64,000 nt of DNA from a bacterium F11 (GCA_002176905.1 MSYE01000182.1:1-64000), one strand, 5' to 3'. Positions 29,400-38,921 are shown, numbered from the stretch's first letter. The notes: generated by a model from the sequence alone, not told the origin. Translations and numbers: made by a program.

Positions 29400-30365
29400 T
29401 TAAAGCATGCTCTCCCTTCGGAGATCCGCATCTACCATCAGCGACACCAAATCCTCAAAAGTCGTTTTGGGTTTCCACGGCAATTCATTGATGGCTTTTG
29501 AGATATCTCCTATGAGGGGAACGTCTTCTTCTGGTCTCCAAAATTGTTTATTAACCTCGACAAACTCCTGATAGTCAAGCCCCACTTTCTTAAAGGCCAA
29601 ATCCAACCAGTCTTTCACACAGTGGCATTCACCAGTGGCAATAACAAAATCTTCCGCTTCTTTTCTCTGCAACATTAACCACATGGCTTCAACATAATCC
29701 TTGGCGTATCCCCAATCGCGACGAGCATCGATATTGCCCATTTGCAATTTCTTCATCTTACCGGTTTTGATTTTGACCACACTGCTGGTAATTTTGCGAG
29801 AGACAAACTCCTGACTTCGCCTTGGGGACTCATGATTATATAGAATTCCTGAAACAGCAAATATCCCATAATTTTCACGATAATTCTTAGTTATAAAATG
29901 GCCATAAAGCTTGGAAATGCCATAGGGGGTTCTTGGGTTGAATGGGGTTGTTTCATTCTGGGGCGAGACAACAGCTTTCCCAAACATCTCGGAGCTACTG
30001 GCCTGATAAAATTTGATTTTATTGTTCACTTCCCGAATAGCGTCCAACATCCGCACCACCAGCATCGCAGTCAGTTCTCCGGTCGCAATAGGATTGCTCC
30101 AACTGGCCGGAACAAAGGACTGACCAACAAGATTATAGATTTCGTTTGGATTGACCTTTTCAATCAATGATCGAACAGATTCGGACTCGTTTAGATCAAT
30201 CTGATGCAATTTCAAATGGTCACGTATATGTTCAATACGAGCCAAATTTGATTCCCCACCTTTCCGAATAAGCCCATGAACCTCATATCCTTTGCTGATA
30301 AGAAGTTCGGCCAAATAGGAACCATCCTGACCTGTGATACCAGTAAGAAGAGCCTTTATTGCCAT
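29400..30365 (-). CDS. Second GDP-mannose 4,6-dehydratase family protein
   Basis: Paralogue of the neighbouring Gmd, shorter at 321 residues from ATG 30365 (a TTG two codons earlier is also possible). It has [25 protein letters not shown], catalytic Tyr and Lys in YGISK and NHESPRRSQEFVSRKI. It lacks part of the region seen in the longer Gmd (its HIRDHLKLHQIDL is compact), as in the short-form Gmd of some bacteria. Possible roles are a dedicated dehydratase for GDP-rhamnose or GDP-perosamine, or a GDP-6-deoxy-4-keto-mannose reductase of the Rmd group; the residues I can see favour dehydratase. Confidence 0.85.
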   Translation of the reverse strand: MAIKALLTGITGQDGSYLAELLISKGYEVHGLIRKGGESNLARIEHIRDHLKLHQIDLNESESVRSLIEKVNPNEIYNLVGQSFVPASWSNPIATGELTAMLVVRMLDAIREVNNKIKFYQASSSEMFGKAVVSPQNETTPFNPRTPYGISKLYGHFITKNYRENYGIFAVSGILYNHESPRRSQEFVSRKITSSVVKIKTGKMKKLQMGNIDARRDWGYAKDYVEAMWLMLQRKEAEDFVIATGECHCVKDWLDLAFKKVGLDYQEFVEVNKQFWRPEEDVPLIGDISKAINELPWKPKTTFEDLVSLMVDADLRRESML

Positions 30366-30404
30366 TGCCAATTCACTTGTTGAATTTAATTTCGATTTTA
30401 GACG

Positions 30405-30421
30405 CCTAAGCTTACATAATT
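30405..30421 (-). repeat. 17-nt repeat upstream of second gmd, copy 2
   Basis: The plus-strand sequence CCTAAGCTTACATAATT differs from the copy at 29375-29391 at two positions. It lies 39 nt upstream of ATG 30365, close to the 30 nt of copy 1 from its own gene. Confidence 0.45.
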
Positions 30422-30441
30422 ATCTAGATGGAGAGCACGAA

Positions 30442-32386
30442 TTAGAGAAGAGACCGCCCCTCTAAAGAAGAAGGAGAGGCAATCCCAAAAAACGACAAAA
30501 CCGTTGGGGCAATGTCATATAAGGAAGGCATTTTCGTTGGGGTAAGAGGACGGTTGCTCAACAGAACCCCTGGAACAAGACTCGGATCACACAGATGGTC
30601 TCCCCCCCCAAAATTTCATATTGTCTTCGATAAGTGGAATGGGAGCCGCACCAAGAGCGGTTTGCCAACTGGAACGATACCCTTTTTCAAATCCAATAAA
30701 CAGATCAGGTCCCCTGTTAGCAAATTCACCGGAGTAGAGGTCTTTATTCTGATAAACCGCCTTTATTAACGAGGCCCCATCATTTTCCTTCCATTTTAAG
30801 AGTTCCTGAATCAGCTCACCCTTTAAATCATCCGTTTCCCGACCAGGATAAACAATTCCCTTTTGTTCCCGTCCAAATTGGTTGATATAAATTCCTCCAA
30901 AGCCAAGACTATAAGCACGGGTTTTTTCCCAATTTACATTTTGATAAAGCTCTTTTCCTTCGGTTTCACCCTCATTTAAGACCAGAAATCCTTTTTCTCT
31001 TAACCATGCATTAACATGAACGGTACGACGAAAGGAACCAAACCCATGATCGGAAACAACAAAAAGAGTTGTCTCTGAATCGATTTTGCCCATAACCTCC
31101 CCCAGAACCTCATCCATATGACGGTAAGCCTTTTCAATGGCGTTGTTGACATTGGGATTTTTGCTTTTCCCCTTATTCGGATGAAGAGGATCAATATACC
31201 GCCAAAACATATGCTGAATAAGATCAGTCATCCCGAAATAACAAAATAAAAATCCACTTTGAAACCGATCCATTTCCAATTTCAGATGCTCTCGATTTTG
31301 TTTTTGGATCTCATAGGTCATTTCCAAAAAGGTTTCCTCGTCAATTCTCCCCTCATTGAGAGCCCACGTATCATACGGCATGCCCTGAGTATAATAGGGA
31401 CCGATGTTATGGAAAATCTCCTCTGAATAATCTTTGGGATAAGAAATGGGCATGGCCGGATCGGAAGGATCGATATTGACGGGAGAAGCATACAGAGCGA
31501 TATGGGGTTCCAAGGAATTCAAATGAAATCGAACCAATCCTCGAACGGAATGAAAAGTTGAGATCGGAAATTTCACATGAAACCACTCGCTCCAATCACC
31601 TATCCCCATGATTGATTCCTGATCTTGAATCCGAACTTTAATTGATCCATCATCCTCTTTGGAGATGTTCATGGGAACCTGAACTTCTTCAAGCCGATCG
31701 CCTTTTCTCACCTTGGGACCTGATAGGGAAGTGGCAATTTGTGATCCTTCCCATTGCACATGCGTGATACGCCCTTGGATTCCCGTTGACGGAATGTTTT
31801 CCGAAGTAAAATAGGAGAAAATTCCTTGTGTTCCCTTTATATCCGGTGTTCCCATTCCCGTTAACAGTTTCCCCTTAATCGGTTCGGCGGGAAAGGTAAC
31901 AGGGCACCGCATGATGACACAAGAAATTCCATGATCAGACAATTCATCCCAGAAGGCCCTTCCCTTTCTACGTGATTTGACCTTGGGGGCTTGAAAACTC
32001 TTAAAGATTGTCTTCCATGACTTCTTGGCCGGGGCAGCAGTTTCTGTCATTCCAATCTCTGGAAGATAGGTTTTTGGGTCTCGGTTGATAAAATCAAAAA
32101 TATCATGATGTCCGGGATTGCGCCCACAGATAAAATTTGACCAGGCAACGGGTGATTGAGGTGGATTGGAAGTTTTGATCTCGGTAAAACTTCCCTTTTT
32201 GGATAAGGCCTCAAAGTTGGGAAGAAAACCTTGATTCATATAACCCTGGAGGAGCGTTGGATCCAGGCCATCCATCCCAAGTATCACCATTTTTTTATTC
32301 ATGTCTTTCTTTTCCCCCACACAGGCAACAACACCGATGATGATAAAAAACACCAAAAGAATGTAAAACGATTTTCTTGAATTCAT
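30442..32386 (-). CDS. Alkaline-phosphatase-superfamily lipoprotein, frameshifted in an 8-G tract
   Basis: Type I phosphodiesterase/nucleotide-pyrophosphatase-like protein. The signal peptide ends in VVAC, so Cys22 may be lipidated. GMDGLDP (37-43) holds the first metal aspartate, PPQSPVAWS (~75-83) the likely nucleophile, and FVVSDHGFGSF (~425) the DH metal pair. As written, the frame stops at 30587 after 599 residues. Removing one G from the G8 tract (30602-30609, plus-strand C) restores an open frame to 30442 (647 residues). The restored tail contains GGDHLCDPSLVPGVLLSN and YDIAPTVLSFFGI, the normal end of the family, including a metal-binding histidine. So the gene is disrupted, phase-variable or misread; without this tail activity is doubtful. 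Confidence 0.82.
30602..30609 (-). repeat. G8 homopolymer at the frameshift of the phosphodiesterase
   Basis: Eight C residues on the plus strand (G on the coding strand). Seven would keep the phosphodiesterase reading frame open into its conserved C-terminus. The tract encodes the Gly-Gly just before the metal-binding histidine. Confidence 0.85.
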
Positions 32387-32478
32387 AATTTTCCAAAGGA
32401 GGGTAGTTTAGGAAGATCGAGCGACAGACTCAAATGAACCTTGAATTATTTTACTGAAAATCCCTTCCGTTCCTTACC

Positions 32479-32507
32479 TTGCAAAGAATAGGTTCAAGAA
32501 CTATAAT
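32479..32507 (+). promoter_or_regulatory. Sigma-70-like promoter for the plus-strand run starting at 32515
   Basis: TTGCAA (32479-32484), a 17-nt spacer and a perfect TATAAT (32502-32507). Transcription would begin near 32514, at or next to the GTG that starts the small membrane protein, implying a leaderless message. Confidence 0.6.
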
Positions 32508-32514
32508 CTTCTCA

Positions 32515-32736
32515 GTGAAAAATTTGATTCTCACAGCAGGTTTGATCCTGTTAATTTCTCGACAGAAAGCCTGGGGATACGTTGATCCGGGATTTCTCTC
32601 ATCTATCTATCAACTTGGATATCTTGTAATTCTGGGCCTTTTGAGCTTGTTTATTTTTCGTCCCCTCAATTTCTTCAAACGATTCATTAGCAAACTCAAG
32701 GGTGATAAAAAAACCTCTTCAGATGACCAACCTTGA
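32515..32736 (+). CDS. Small membrane protein with YVDPG motif
   Basis: A 73-residue protein from GTG 32515. A longer reading from TTG 32479 is less likely, because that TTG is the -35 box of a good promoter. Residues ~3-16 form a hydrophobic signal-like segment, then GYVDPGFLSSIYQLGY, then a membrane segment (VILGLLSLFIF) and a Lys-rich tail. Small proteins with Y-(I/V)-D-P-G after a signal segment are often found near alkaline-phosphatase-fold proteins in glycan loci; here two such proteins flank it. A second example is at 40981-41250. Function unknown. Confidence 0.6.
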   Translation: MKNLILTAGLILLISRQKAWGYVDPGFLSSIYQLGYLVILGLLSLFIFRPLNFFKRFISKLKGDKKTSSDDQP

Positions 32737-32765
32737 TCCCCATTTCACTTACTCTTAACTAAAAA

Positions 32766-34673
32766 ATGAGATTTCTTCGACTTTGGGCCAATATTCTCTT
32801 TGTTTCCCTCATTTTATCCATATCCTTTTTTGGTTTATCAGGAGACGTCTTATTTTTTGCCAGTGATCCACCACATGCCCTGTTTGCCATCGGGATTCTT
32901 TCGGTTTCATTAACCCTAATTCTTATCCCTCTTTTCTGGGCAATATCCCTCAAACTTGTTTCTATCGATCAATTGATTTCCTTTCTCAATCGCCTTGTGA
33001 CAACCCTCATCGGGGTGACTTTTATTTATTTTCTCCTTAATTTTATTGATGAACGATATCACCTAACAATCAGAGGGAAAGCTTATTTATCTCCCAAGAT
33101 ACCCTACTTCTATCCCGAATTTTTATGGTGGGTTTTATGGGTGATCCTTTTTATCGTAATTTGGCGAACCCTTAAAAAGGGCAACAAAAAAGAAATTCTT
33201 AGCAGAACCGATAGACTTATTTGGCCCATCGCAGGATTATTTATTCTTTTATGGGGTCCACTTTTTCTTTCAAAATTGCCCATTTTCACAACGAAAAAAG
33301 GACCAGGAGAACTGGATCGTCATTTTGTTTTTGTTGTATTGGATGGTTGGCCTTCGGAACAACTCAAACAAATATCGGATTCATCCCAACAAGAAAATAC
33401 CACGGGACTCTTTTCAGGTGGACGATTGTTTCAAAATGTTCGAACAAGCACGGTTTGGACGCATGCTTATTTCGGAATTTTTTATTCTGGAACGGGCACC
33501 CATATATTCAATTTTGCCCGAAAAACTTTTTGGTCCAAAGTTTTGCGACGATCTCAAGAATCAGGATCGAATTTGCTGTCCCTCCTTCAAGATAAGGGAG
33601 TCAAAATTCGTGGCTATTGCGACCATCGCAGTGGCATGTCAGAGGGTTCCTCGAGTCGTATTTCGAATTATAAAGGCTTTCGATCACTTTTCCTAACGTG
33701 TCACCACTCTTCTATCTTAAACTTGTTCAACCTAGATTACTTCATGGTTTTCACGGGACCGCGCCCGGGGTTGTCACTAACCAATGATCTTCGAAGTTAT
33801 TTTGTCACAAAATTGATTCCTTATTTACAACCCGATTTGGACTACAAAAACAGTCTAACCGAGTTTTTGATCCCTCAAATGCGTGATGTTCAAGGAAAAA
33901 ACAACCGATCCTTCCTTGTTTATCACGCTCGCTGGTCAACGATCAGCAATGCCGACATTTCCCTTGTGTGGCAAAAACGAAGCGATGAAGAGCAAGAAAA
34001 AGCTGAAAAAGTTATCCGTAAGAATGACTATCGCTACAGCGATAAAGATGCCTGGTATGCCCAGCAAGTCCAAGATGAAATCCTAGCCAAAAAATCGTTG
34101 TTCGAAGAAAAAATTAGGGAGTTTGTGGATTCCGTCAAAAAAGATCCCATCCTAAAGAATTCAACGGTTTTGATAACGTCCGACCATGGATTCATGTCCT
34201 CGAATGGGAAACTCTTCTATGGTTTTCATCCTGACGAAGGAACGACAAGGGTTCCCGTTTTTATTTTTGGAGGAGACACTCCCCCAGGAACAGACAACCG
34301 CCTTTTGGACACTTATGACATCATGCAAACGGTTTTGGAGTACTTCCATATTGAAACCAAATTCAATAATAGGGCGATTTCTCTATTTTCAGCGCTCTCA
34401 AAGGATTACGTTGTTTCGGCAACACAACCAAGCGATGTCAACAAGGAATGGTATTTCCTTATTTATAAGGATGAATTTAAATATTCTTTTAACATCCACC
34501 CCCAAGGAAACGGTGAAGCCAAGAAATGCAAGGTGGAAGACTTTCGGTGTGTCCCAATTGAAAGCGGAAAGCATCTCATAACGGAAAACCTATCAGAGTT
34601 AAAATTGGCGTTTGGAGAATTCGGGCTTGATGAAGGACTTCCCACTCATCCATCCTATTCCCAACTTAAGTAG
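32766..34673 (+). CDS. Membrane-anchored sulfatase/alkaline-phosphatase-fold protein
   Basis: A 635-residue protein with about five N-terminal membrane segments (residues ~7-30, 38-65, 75-95, 118-138, 155-175), then an external domain of the sulfatase/phosphoethanolamine-transferase type (~195-560). Recognisable parts are HFVFVVLDGWPSEQL, with the first metal Asp, and VLITSDHGFMSS (~468-480), with the Asp-His metal pair, followed by GTTRVPVFI. The LTAS/EptA fold uses the same plan to transfer or remove phosphate head groups. The usual nucleophile Thr/Ser is probably in the RTSTVWTHAYFG stretch. Substrate unknown. It lies 29 nt after the small YVDPG gene. Confidence 0.75.
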   Translation: MRFLRLWANILFVSLILSISFFGLSGDVLFFASDPPHALFAIGILSVSLTLILIPLFWAISLKLVSIDQLISFLNRLVTTLIGVTFIYFLLNFIDERYHLTIRGKAYLSPKIPYFYPEFLWWVLWVILFIVIWRTLKKGNKKEILSRTDRLIWPIAGLFILLWGPLFLSKLPIFTTKKGPGELDRHFVFVVLDGWPSEQLKQISDSSQQENTTGLFSGGRLFQNVRTSTVWTHAYFGIFYSGTGTHIFNFARKTFWSKVLRRSQESGSNLLSLLQDKGVKIRGYCDHRSGMSEGSSSRISNYKGFRSLFLTCHHSSILNLFNLDYFMVFTGPRPGLSLTNDLRSYFVTKLIPYLQPDLDYKNSLTEFLIPQMRDVQGKNNRSFLVYHARWSTISNADISLVWQKRSDEEQEKAEKVIRKNDYRYSDKDAWYAQQVQDEILAKKSLFEEKIREFVDSVKKDPILKNSTVLITSDHGFMSSNGKLFYGFHPDEGTTRVPVFIFGGDTPPGTDNRLLDTYDIMQTVLEYFHIETKFNNRAISLFSALSKDYVVSATQPSDVNKEWYFLIYKDEFKYSFNIHPQGNGEAKKCKVEDFRCVPIESGKHLITENLSELKLAFGEFGLDEGLPTHPSYSQLK

Positions 34674-34804
34674 AATAACCCACAAAGAAAAGGCCAAATG
34701 TCCCGTTTTTCCATTATTTTGTTCACAATAATAGGTAGTTTTGGTATGTTATCGCTCATTCCAGATTTTTCTATTTCAAAAAGGGGGCCTTTCTAGGCAA
34801 TATA

Positions 34805-35485
34805 ATGAACAGAACCCAAACGTTCGAACAATTTTTAGCTCAACAAACACCCCATATTGCGTTAAGCGGGTTTTTATTCAATCTTGTATTAACGGGTTTG
34901 CTCACCTATTGGCTCTACCGACTGTATGTGAAATATGGGAATGCCTTGTCCAATCGAGAAATTTTTGGTCGCAATTTCGTGATGGTGGGAACCACAACCA
35001 TGATCATTATCACAATCGTCAAATCATCCCTGGCCTTATCTTTGGGATTGGTTGGAGCTCTTTCTATAGTCCGTTTCCGAACCGCCATCAAAGAACCAGA
35101 AGAATTGGCTTTTCTCTTTTTTGTGATTGCGATTGGCCTTGGTTTTGGTGCCGACCAACGGATTATCACCCTCCTGGGTTTTGTGGCCATTTCCGCGATA
35201 ATATATTTAAGAGCCCAATCCAAAAAATTTGCAGAATACCAAAACGTATCCCTCACCATTCTCTCTGATAAATCATCCAAGTTTCCATTGGAGCCCGTCA
35301 TAGATGTCCTTAAAAACAGTTGTTCCAAGGTTGATCTCAAACGGCTTGATGAAAGCCACAAACTAACCGAAGCTATATTTGTATTAGAGATCCAAGACCT
35401 ATCCAATCTCATGGTTATCAAAGAGAACCTTAAGAAAGTTGATCCTGCCATAAGTGTTCGGTTTTTAGATACGCGAGGATTCTAA
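34805..35485 (+). CDS. DUF4956 family membrane protein
   Basis: A 226-residue protein with three to four membrane segments (~20-42, 55-80, 85-135) and the family hallmark GALSIVRFRTAIKEPEELAF (about residues 83-102). The C-terminal soluble part (~140-226) looks like a small alpha/beta domain. The gene is immediately followed by CotH and VTC genes. I recall this DUF4956-CotH-VTC set as a recurring neighbourhood in diverse bacteria, which suggests a joint membrane or envelope function, possibly linked to polyphosphate. No biochemical role is established to my knowledge. Confidence 0.85.
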   Translation: MNRTQTFEQFLAQQTPHIALSGFLFNLVLTGLLTYWLYRLYVKYGNALSNREIFGRNFVMVGTTTMIIITIVKSSLALSLGLVGALSIVRFRTAIKEPEELAFLFFVIAIGLGFGADQRIITLLGFVAISAIIYLRAQSKKFAEYQNVSLTILSDKSSKFPLEPVIDVLKNSCSKVDLKRLDESHKLTEAIFVLEIQDLSNLMVIKENLKKVDPAISVRFLDTRGF

Positions 35486-35491
35486 TTCCTT

Positions 35492-38164
35492 ATGGAATTA
35501 AAAAACAGGCCCCTCAGCCGCAAGGAGATTGTTAACTCAATTACGAAGCATGTCTCGAAAAATGTGATTTATGCTTTATTGATTTATAACCTCTTACTCA
35601 TTTCACTCTGCCTGATTGTTCTTCAGTCCCAACCTCGACTCAAACATATGGTTCTTAAAAAAGGAGAGATTGTTTTAAGAGGAGCTCTTCAAGCCCCCAT
35701 CCACTATGTAATTAATCTTTTTCAATTTAAGAAAACCCCTCGCATCAATCTGGATATCAAACACAAAAACTTTCTCAAAATCGCTTTCAAACGCCATCAA
35801 GCCCTTCAAGCTGAACGGTTACGAGGTGAGTTCTCCCCCTTTCTTGATAAAACGGACACTGATTGGGTGCCTGCTAAAATTCGGTTTGCCGGTGAAACCT
35901 TAAAAGCCAAGATTCGTCTGAAAGGCCGCATGGAAGACCATTGGGAAAAGGAAGACATGTGGTCACTCAACGTTCGAATGAAAGGGGGCAAGACACTCTT
36001 TGGAATGAAGGATTTCACTCTTCAGCACCCAAAAACACGAGATTATTTAAACGAATGGCTCCTTCACAAATTGCTGAATCATTTGGGATTAATTTCTCTC
36101 CGCTATGGATATGTCGATGTCTCCATCAATGGCAAAAAAGCCAAATTGTACGCCCTAGAGGAAGGGATTGAGAAAAGGCTACTGGAACACAACCGCCGGC
36201 GCGAAGGCCCCATCATCAAATATGATATGGATCCTTACTGGTCCTGGGGAGGACGGGGTATTAATGACATTGATTTCATTGACGCCCATATCCAGGTATA
36301 CAAAAAGAACCGGACACTTAATAACCCAGTTCTTCTGGAACAGTATCAGCAGGCCAAAAATCTATTGGAATCCTTTCGCCTAGGAAAATTGTCAACATCT
36401 GAGGTATTTGATTTGCATCAATTATCCCGATTCTTGGCCTTAATTGAAATAATGGGACACCATCATGCCCCAAGCCCCCTCAACTTACGACTTTACTACA
36501 ATCCTGTGACATCTCGACTGGAGCCCATCGGAGTAGACAACCAGCATGTCATTCCTGTCTCAAGAACCGGCCTCCAAGGAGCCAGAAGACAAATCAAGGA
36601 AAAAGCCCCTCATATCCCGACCGATTCGCCAGGTTATTATGACCTTCTATTTAAAGACAAACTGTTCTATGAGTCTTATATTCAGAACCTAGAGAAAATT
36701 TCCAAAGAGAAATTCCTTGATGATTTTTTTAACTCTATTGGCAAAGATTTTAGGATGACAGCCAGCTTACTAAGAAGCCGTTATTTCACATTCCATCCCT
36801 CTGCCTCTGAAATCAAGAAAATTCTTTATGGCAATCAAACATATATCAGGGACCTTCTAACCACCCAACAGAAACACATTCAAGCCTACTTCAAGAGATT
36901 TGATGATAAAAATAAAACATTAACACTGGTTGTTCATAATTCGTTTCGCCTTCCCATTGAACTCCTTGGCGTGACCATCGACGCCATTGAAAGCAAGGAT
37001 CTCTCAACTACCCTTCTTCAACCCAAAATGAAGCCACACCTCCCAACCTACCGTTTGATCAAGGTTCGGTTTCCTCAAAACTTTCAATGGTCTAAGGATT
37101 TTCTAACCAAATTGAAAATCCGTTTCCATATCCTGGGAGGCAGCAAAGTATTTGCAAACACGATATACCCCTGGGATTATGCCAACTTCAATTTCATTGA
37201 CTCCGATCTCCTTCGAAAGTCTCCCAATTTTCGTCAATTTCCTTTTTTCAAGGTTCACAAGAAAACAAAAATAATTGAATTTAAACCCGGTCGCTGGAAA
37301 ATCGATAAAAATCTTATCCTTCCTGAAGGTTATCGCATTGTTTCAAAAGGAGGATTGGTTCTCGATCTCACCAAAGGGGCCAAAGTACTCTCCTATTCCC
37401 CCTTGCGATTACTGGGCACCGCTCAATCCCCCATAGAAATAAAATCATCTGATGGATCTGGGGAAGGACTTGTCGTTCTCAATGCAAAGGACAAATCCCT
37501 TCTTAGCCACACATACTTTATTGGATTAAAGAATCCGAAAGAAAAAGGTTGGGGAATTACAGGTTCTATTACCTTTTACGAATCTCCCGTCACATTCACT
37601 TATTGCCAATTCAAGAAAAACAAATCTGAAGATGCCTTAAATATTATCCGGGGTGATTTCCGTATTGAAAAATGTATTTTTGATTCAACACAATCAGATG
37701 CTTTTGATGGGGATTTTGTCAATGGAACCATTGTTGACACAGTTTTTCTCAATTCCGGAAATGATGCCATTGACATCTCTGGTGCCAATATAACCATCAA
37801 CCTGGTCACAATTGATGGCGTGGGCGATAAAGGATTAAGCGCGGGTGAACGTACCGAATTAATGGCCGACCAGGTTGACATATTGAATGCCAATATCGCT
37901 GTGGCCAGCAAAGACTCTTCGGTTCTTACCCTCAAAAATTCCAATATTTCTGACAGCAAATTGGCTTATACGGTCTATCAGAAAAAATCTGAATTTGGCC
38001 CTGGAACCCTTTCTATTGAGAACACCTCTCTTCAATCCATCAGCCAATACCATCTTATTGAAAAAGGTTCGGAGGTCACGATAGACGGCATAAAGATCAA
38101 CGCTGAAGAGGTTAACGTCAAAGACAAATTATACGGAGTTGAATTTGGAAAAAGTAGCCGATAG
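35492..38164 (+). CDS. CotH-kinase-like protein with C-terminal beta-helix
   Basis: A 890-residue protein with one N-terminal membrane anchor (~26-46) and then an external CotH-type domain. KIRLKGRMEDHWEKEDMWS (~133-151) and FTLQHPKT fit its N-lobe, and LEPIGVDNQHV (~340-352) the metal-binding aspartate region. CotH proteins are atypical secreted protein kinases. From ~620 to 870 the sequence is repetitive in a way typical of right-handed parallel beta-helices (AFDGDFVNGTIVDTVFLNS, then GNDAIDISGANITINLVTI), a fold used to bind or cut polysaccharides. The combination suggests an envelope enzyme that recognises a glycan. It overlaps the VTC gene. Confidence 0.8.
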   Translation: MELKNRPLSRKEIVNSITKHVSKNVIYALLIYNLLLISLCLIVLQSQPRLKHMVLKKGEIVLRGALQAPIHYVINLFQFKKTPRINLDIKHKNFLKIAFKRHQALQAERLRGEFSPFLDKTDTDWVPAKIRFAGETLKAKIRLKGRMEDHWEKEDMWSLNVRMKGGKTLFGMKDFTLQHPKTRDYLNEWLLHKLLNHLGLISLRYGYVDVSINGKKAKLYALEEGIEKRLLEHNRRREGPIIKYDMDPYWSWGGRGINDIDFIDAHIQVYKKNRTLNNPVLLEQYQQAKNLLESFRLGKLSTSEVFDLHQLSRFLALIEIMGHHHAPSPLNLRLYYNPVTSRLEPIGVDNQHVIPVSRTGLQGARRQIKEKAPHIPTDSPGYYDLLFKDKLFYESYIQNLEKISKEKFLDDFFNSIGKDFRMTASLLRSRYFTFHPSASEIKKILYGNQTYIRDLLTTQQKHIQAYFKRFDDKNKTLTLVVHNSFRLPIELLGVTIDAIESKDLSTTLLQPKMKPHLPTYRLIKVRFPQNFQWSKDFLTKLKIRFHILGGSKVFANTIYPWDYANFNFIDSDLLRKSPNFRQFPFFKVHKKTKIIEFKPGRWKIDKNLILPEGYRIVSKGGLVLDLTKGAKVLSYSPLRLLGTAQSPIEIKSSDGSGEGLVVLNAKDKSLLSHTYFIGLKNPKEKGWGITGSITFYESPVTFTYCQFKKNKSEDALNIIRGDFRIEKCIFDSTQSDAFDGDFVNGTIVDTVFLNSGNDAIDISGANITINLVTIDGVGDKGLSAGERTELMADQVDILNANIAVASKDSSVLTLKNSNISDSKLAYTVYQKKSEFGPGTLSIENTSLQSISQYHLIEKGSEVTIDGIKINAEEVNVKDKLYGVEFGKSSR

Positions 38165-38855
38165 TCACCTTCATCGATATGAAAGGAAATACCCTCTCCC
38201 AAATGTCTCCCAGGCGGAAGTTGAGCAATGGATCAAACGTCACCCGTGCTTCTTTTCAGAGATTTATCACCAACGCCGAGTGAACAACATCTATCTCGAT
38301 TTGCCCCATCTGGAATATTACTATGCCAACAGAAACGGGCTCGCAGAGCGAAAGAAGATTCGAATTCGGTGGTACGGTGAAACATTTGGCCATGTTCATA
38401 AACCCATATTGGAATTTAAGATAAAAAGAGGAATTGTTGGCCGAAAGAGTTCCTTTGCTCTCCAAGATTTCACTTTTAATAACGATTTCAATATTTTTTC
38501 TCTTAACCACATTTTCGAAAGTTCGAATCTCCCCTCAAATATACGCGACGAACTTCGCCAAACCGAACCAACCCTGGTCAATCATTATTTTCGAAGATAT
38601 TATCAGTCAGCGGACAAAAGGTACCGCCTCACACTTGATTTTGGCCTTGAGTATGCTTCTATTCAAAAACACAGCAACTTTTTTCTTTTTTCCCATAAAA
38701 TCGATCAAGATGTCATTGTGGAAATAAAATACGATATCGAAACCGATCCCGAAGCCGAACACATCACCAACGCCTTCCCTGCCCGAATGGATAAAAATTC
38801 CAAATATATTAATGGTGTTGATTTGGTATTTGAATCTGGCCCCTTGAGGCATTAA
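38145..38855 (+). CDS. VTC-domain protein (polyphosphate polymerase-like)
   Basis: A 236-residue protein built on the triphosphate-tunnel fold of yeast Vtc4 polyphosphate polymerase. Typical elements are RYERKYPLP, RRVNNIYLDLPHLEYYYAN, ERKKIRIRWYGE, PILEFKIKRG and DVIVEIKYD near the end, with Arg/Lys and Glu alternating on the tunnel strands. The start TTG 38145 is preceded by GGAG at 6 nt; TTG 38139 is also possible. Either way it overlaps the CotH gene in another frame, so translation is coupled. The partner genes DUF4956 and CotH make a three-gene unit. Confidence 0.82.
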   Translation: MEKVADSHLHRYERKYPLPNVSQAEVEQWIKRHPCFFSEIYHQRRVNNIYLDLPHLEYYYANRNGLAERKKIRIRWYGETFGHVHKPILEFKIKRGIVGRKSSFALQDFTFNNDFNIFSLNHIFESSNLPSNIRDELRQTEPTLVNHYFRRYYQSADKRYRLTLDFGLEYASIQKHSNFFLFSHKIDQDVIVEIKYDIETDPEAEHITNAFPARMDKNSKYINGVDLVFESGPLRH

Positions 38856-38921
38856 AAAAAGTGTCCTTCACATCGGATATTTTATTCGAGTTCAAACTCG
38901 AGCTCATCCAAGGTTGGCAAT

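Noticed and set aside
34674..34804. A promoter before the DUF4956 gene (TTCACA, 17 nt, TATGTT near 34735-34750)
   Set aside because: The boxes are only moderate and the gap could simply be part of the longer transcript from 32515; not strong enough to list.
38856..38921. Inverted repeat CGAGTTCAAACTCG between convergent genes as a terminator
   Set aside because: The stem is very short with almost no loop, and there is no T run on either side.
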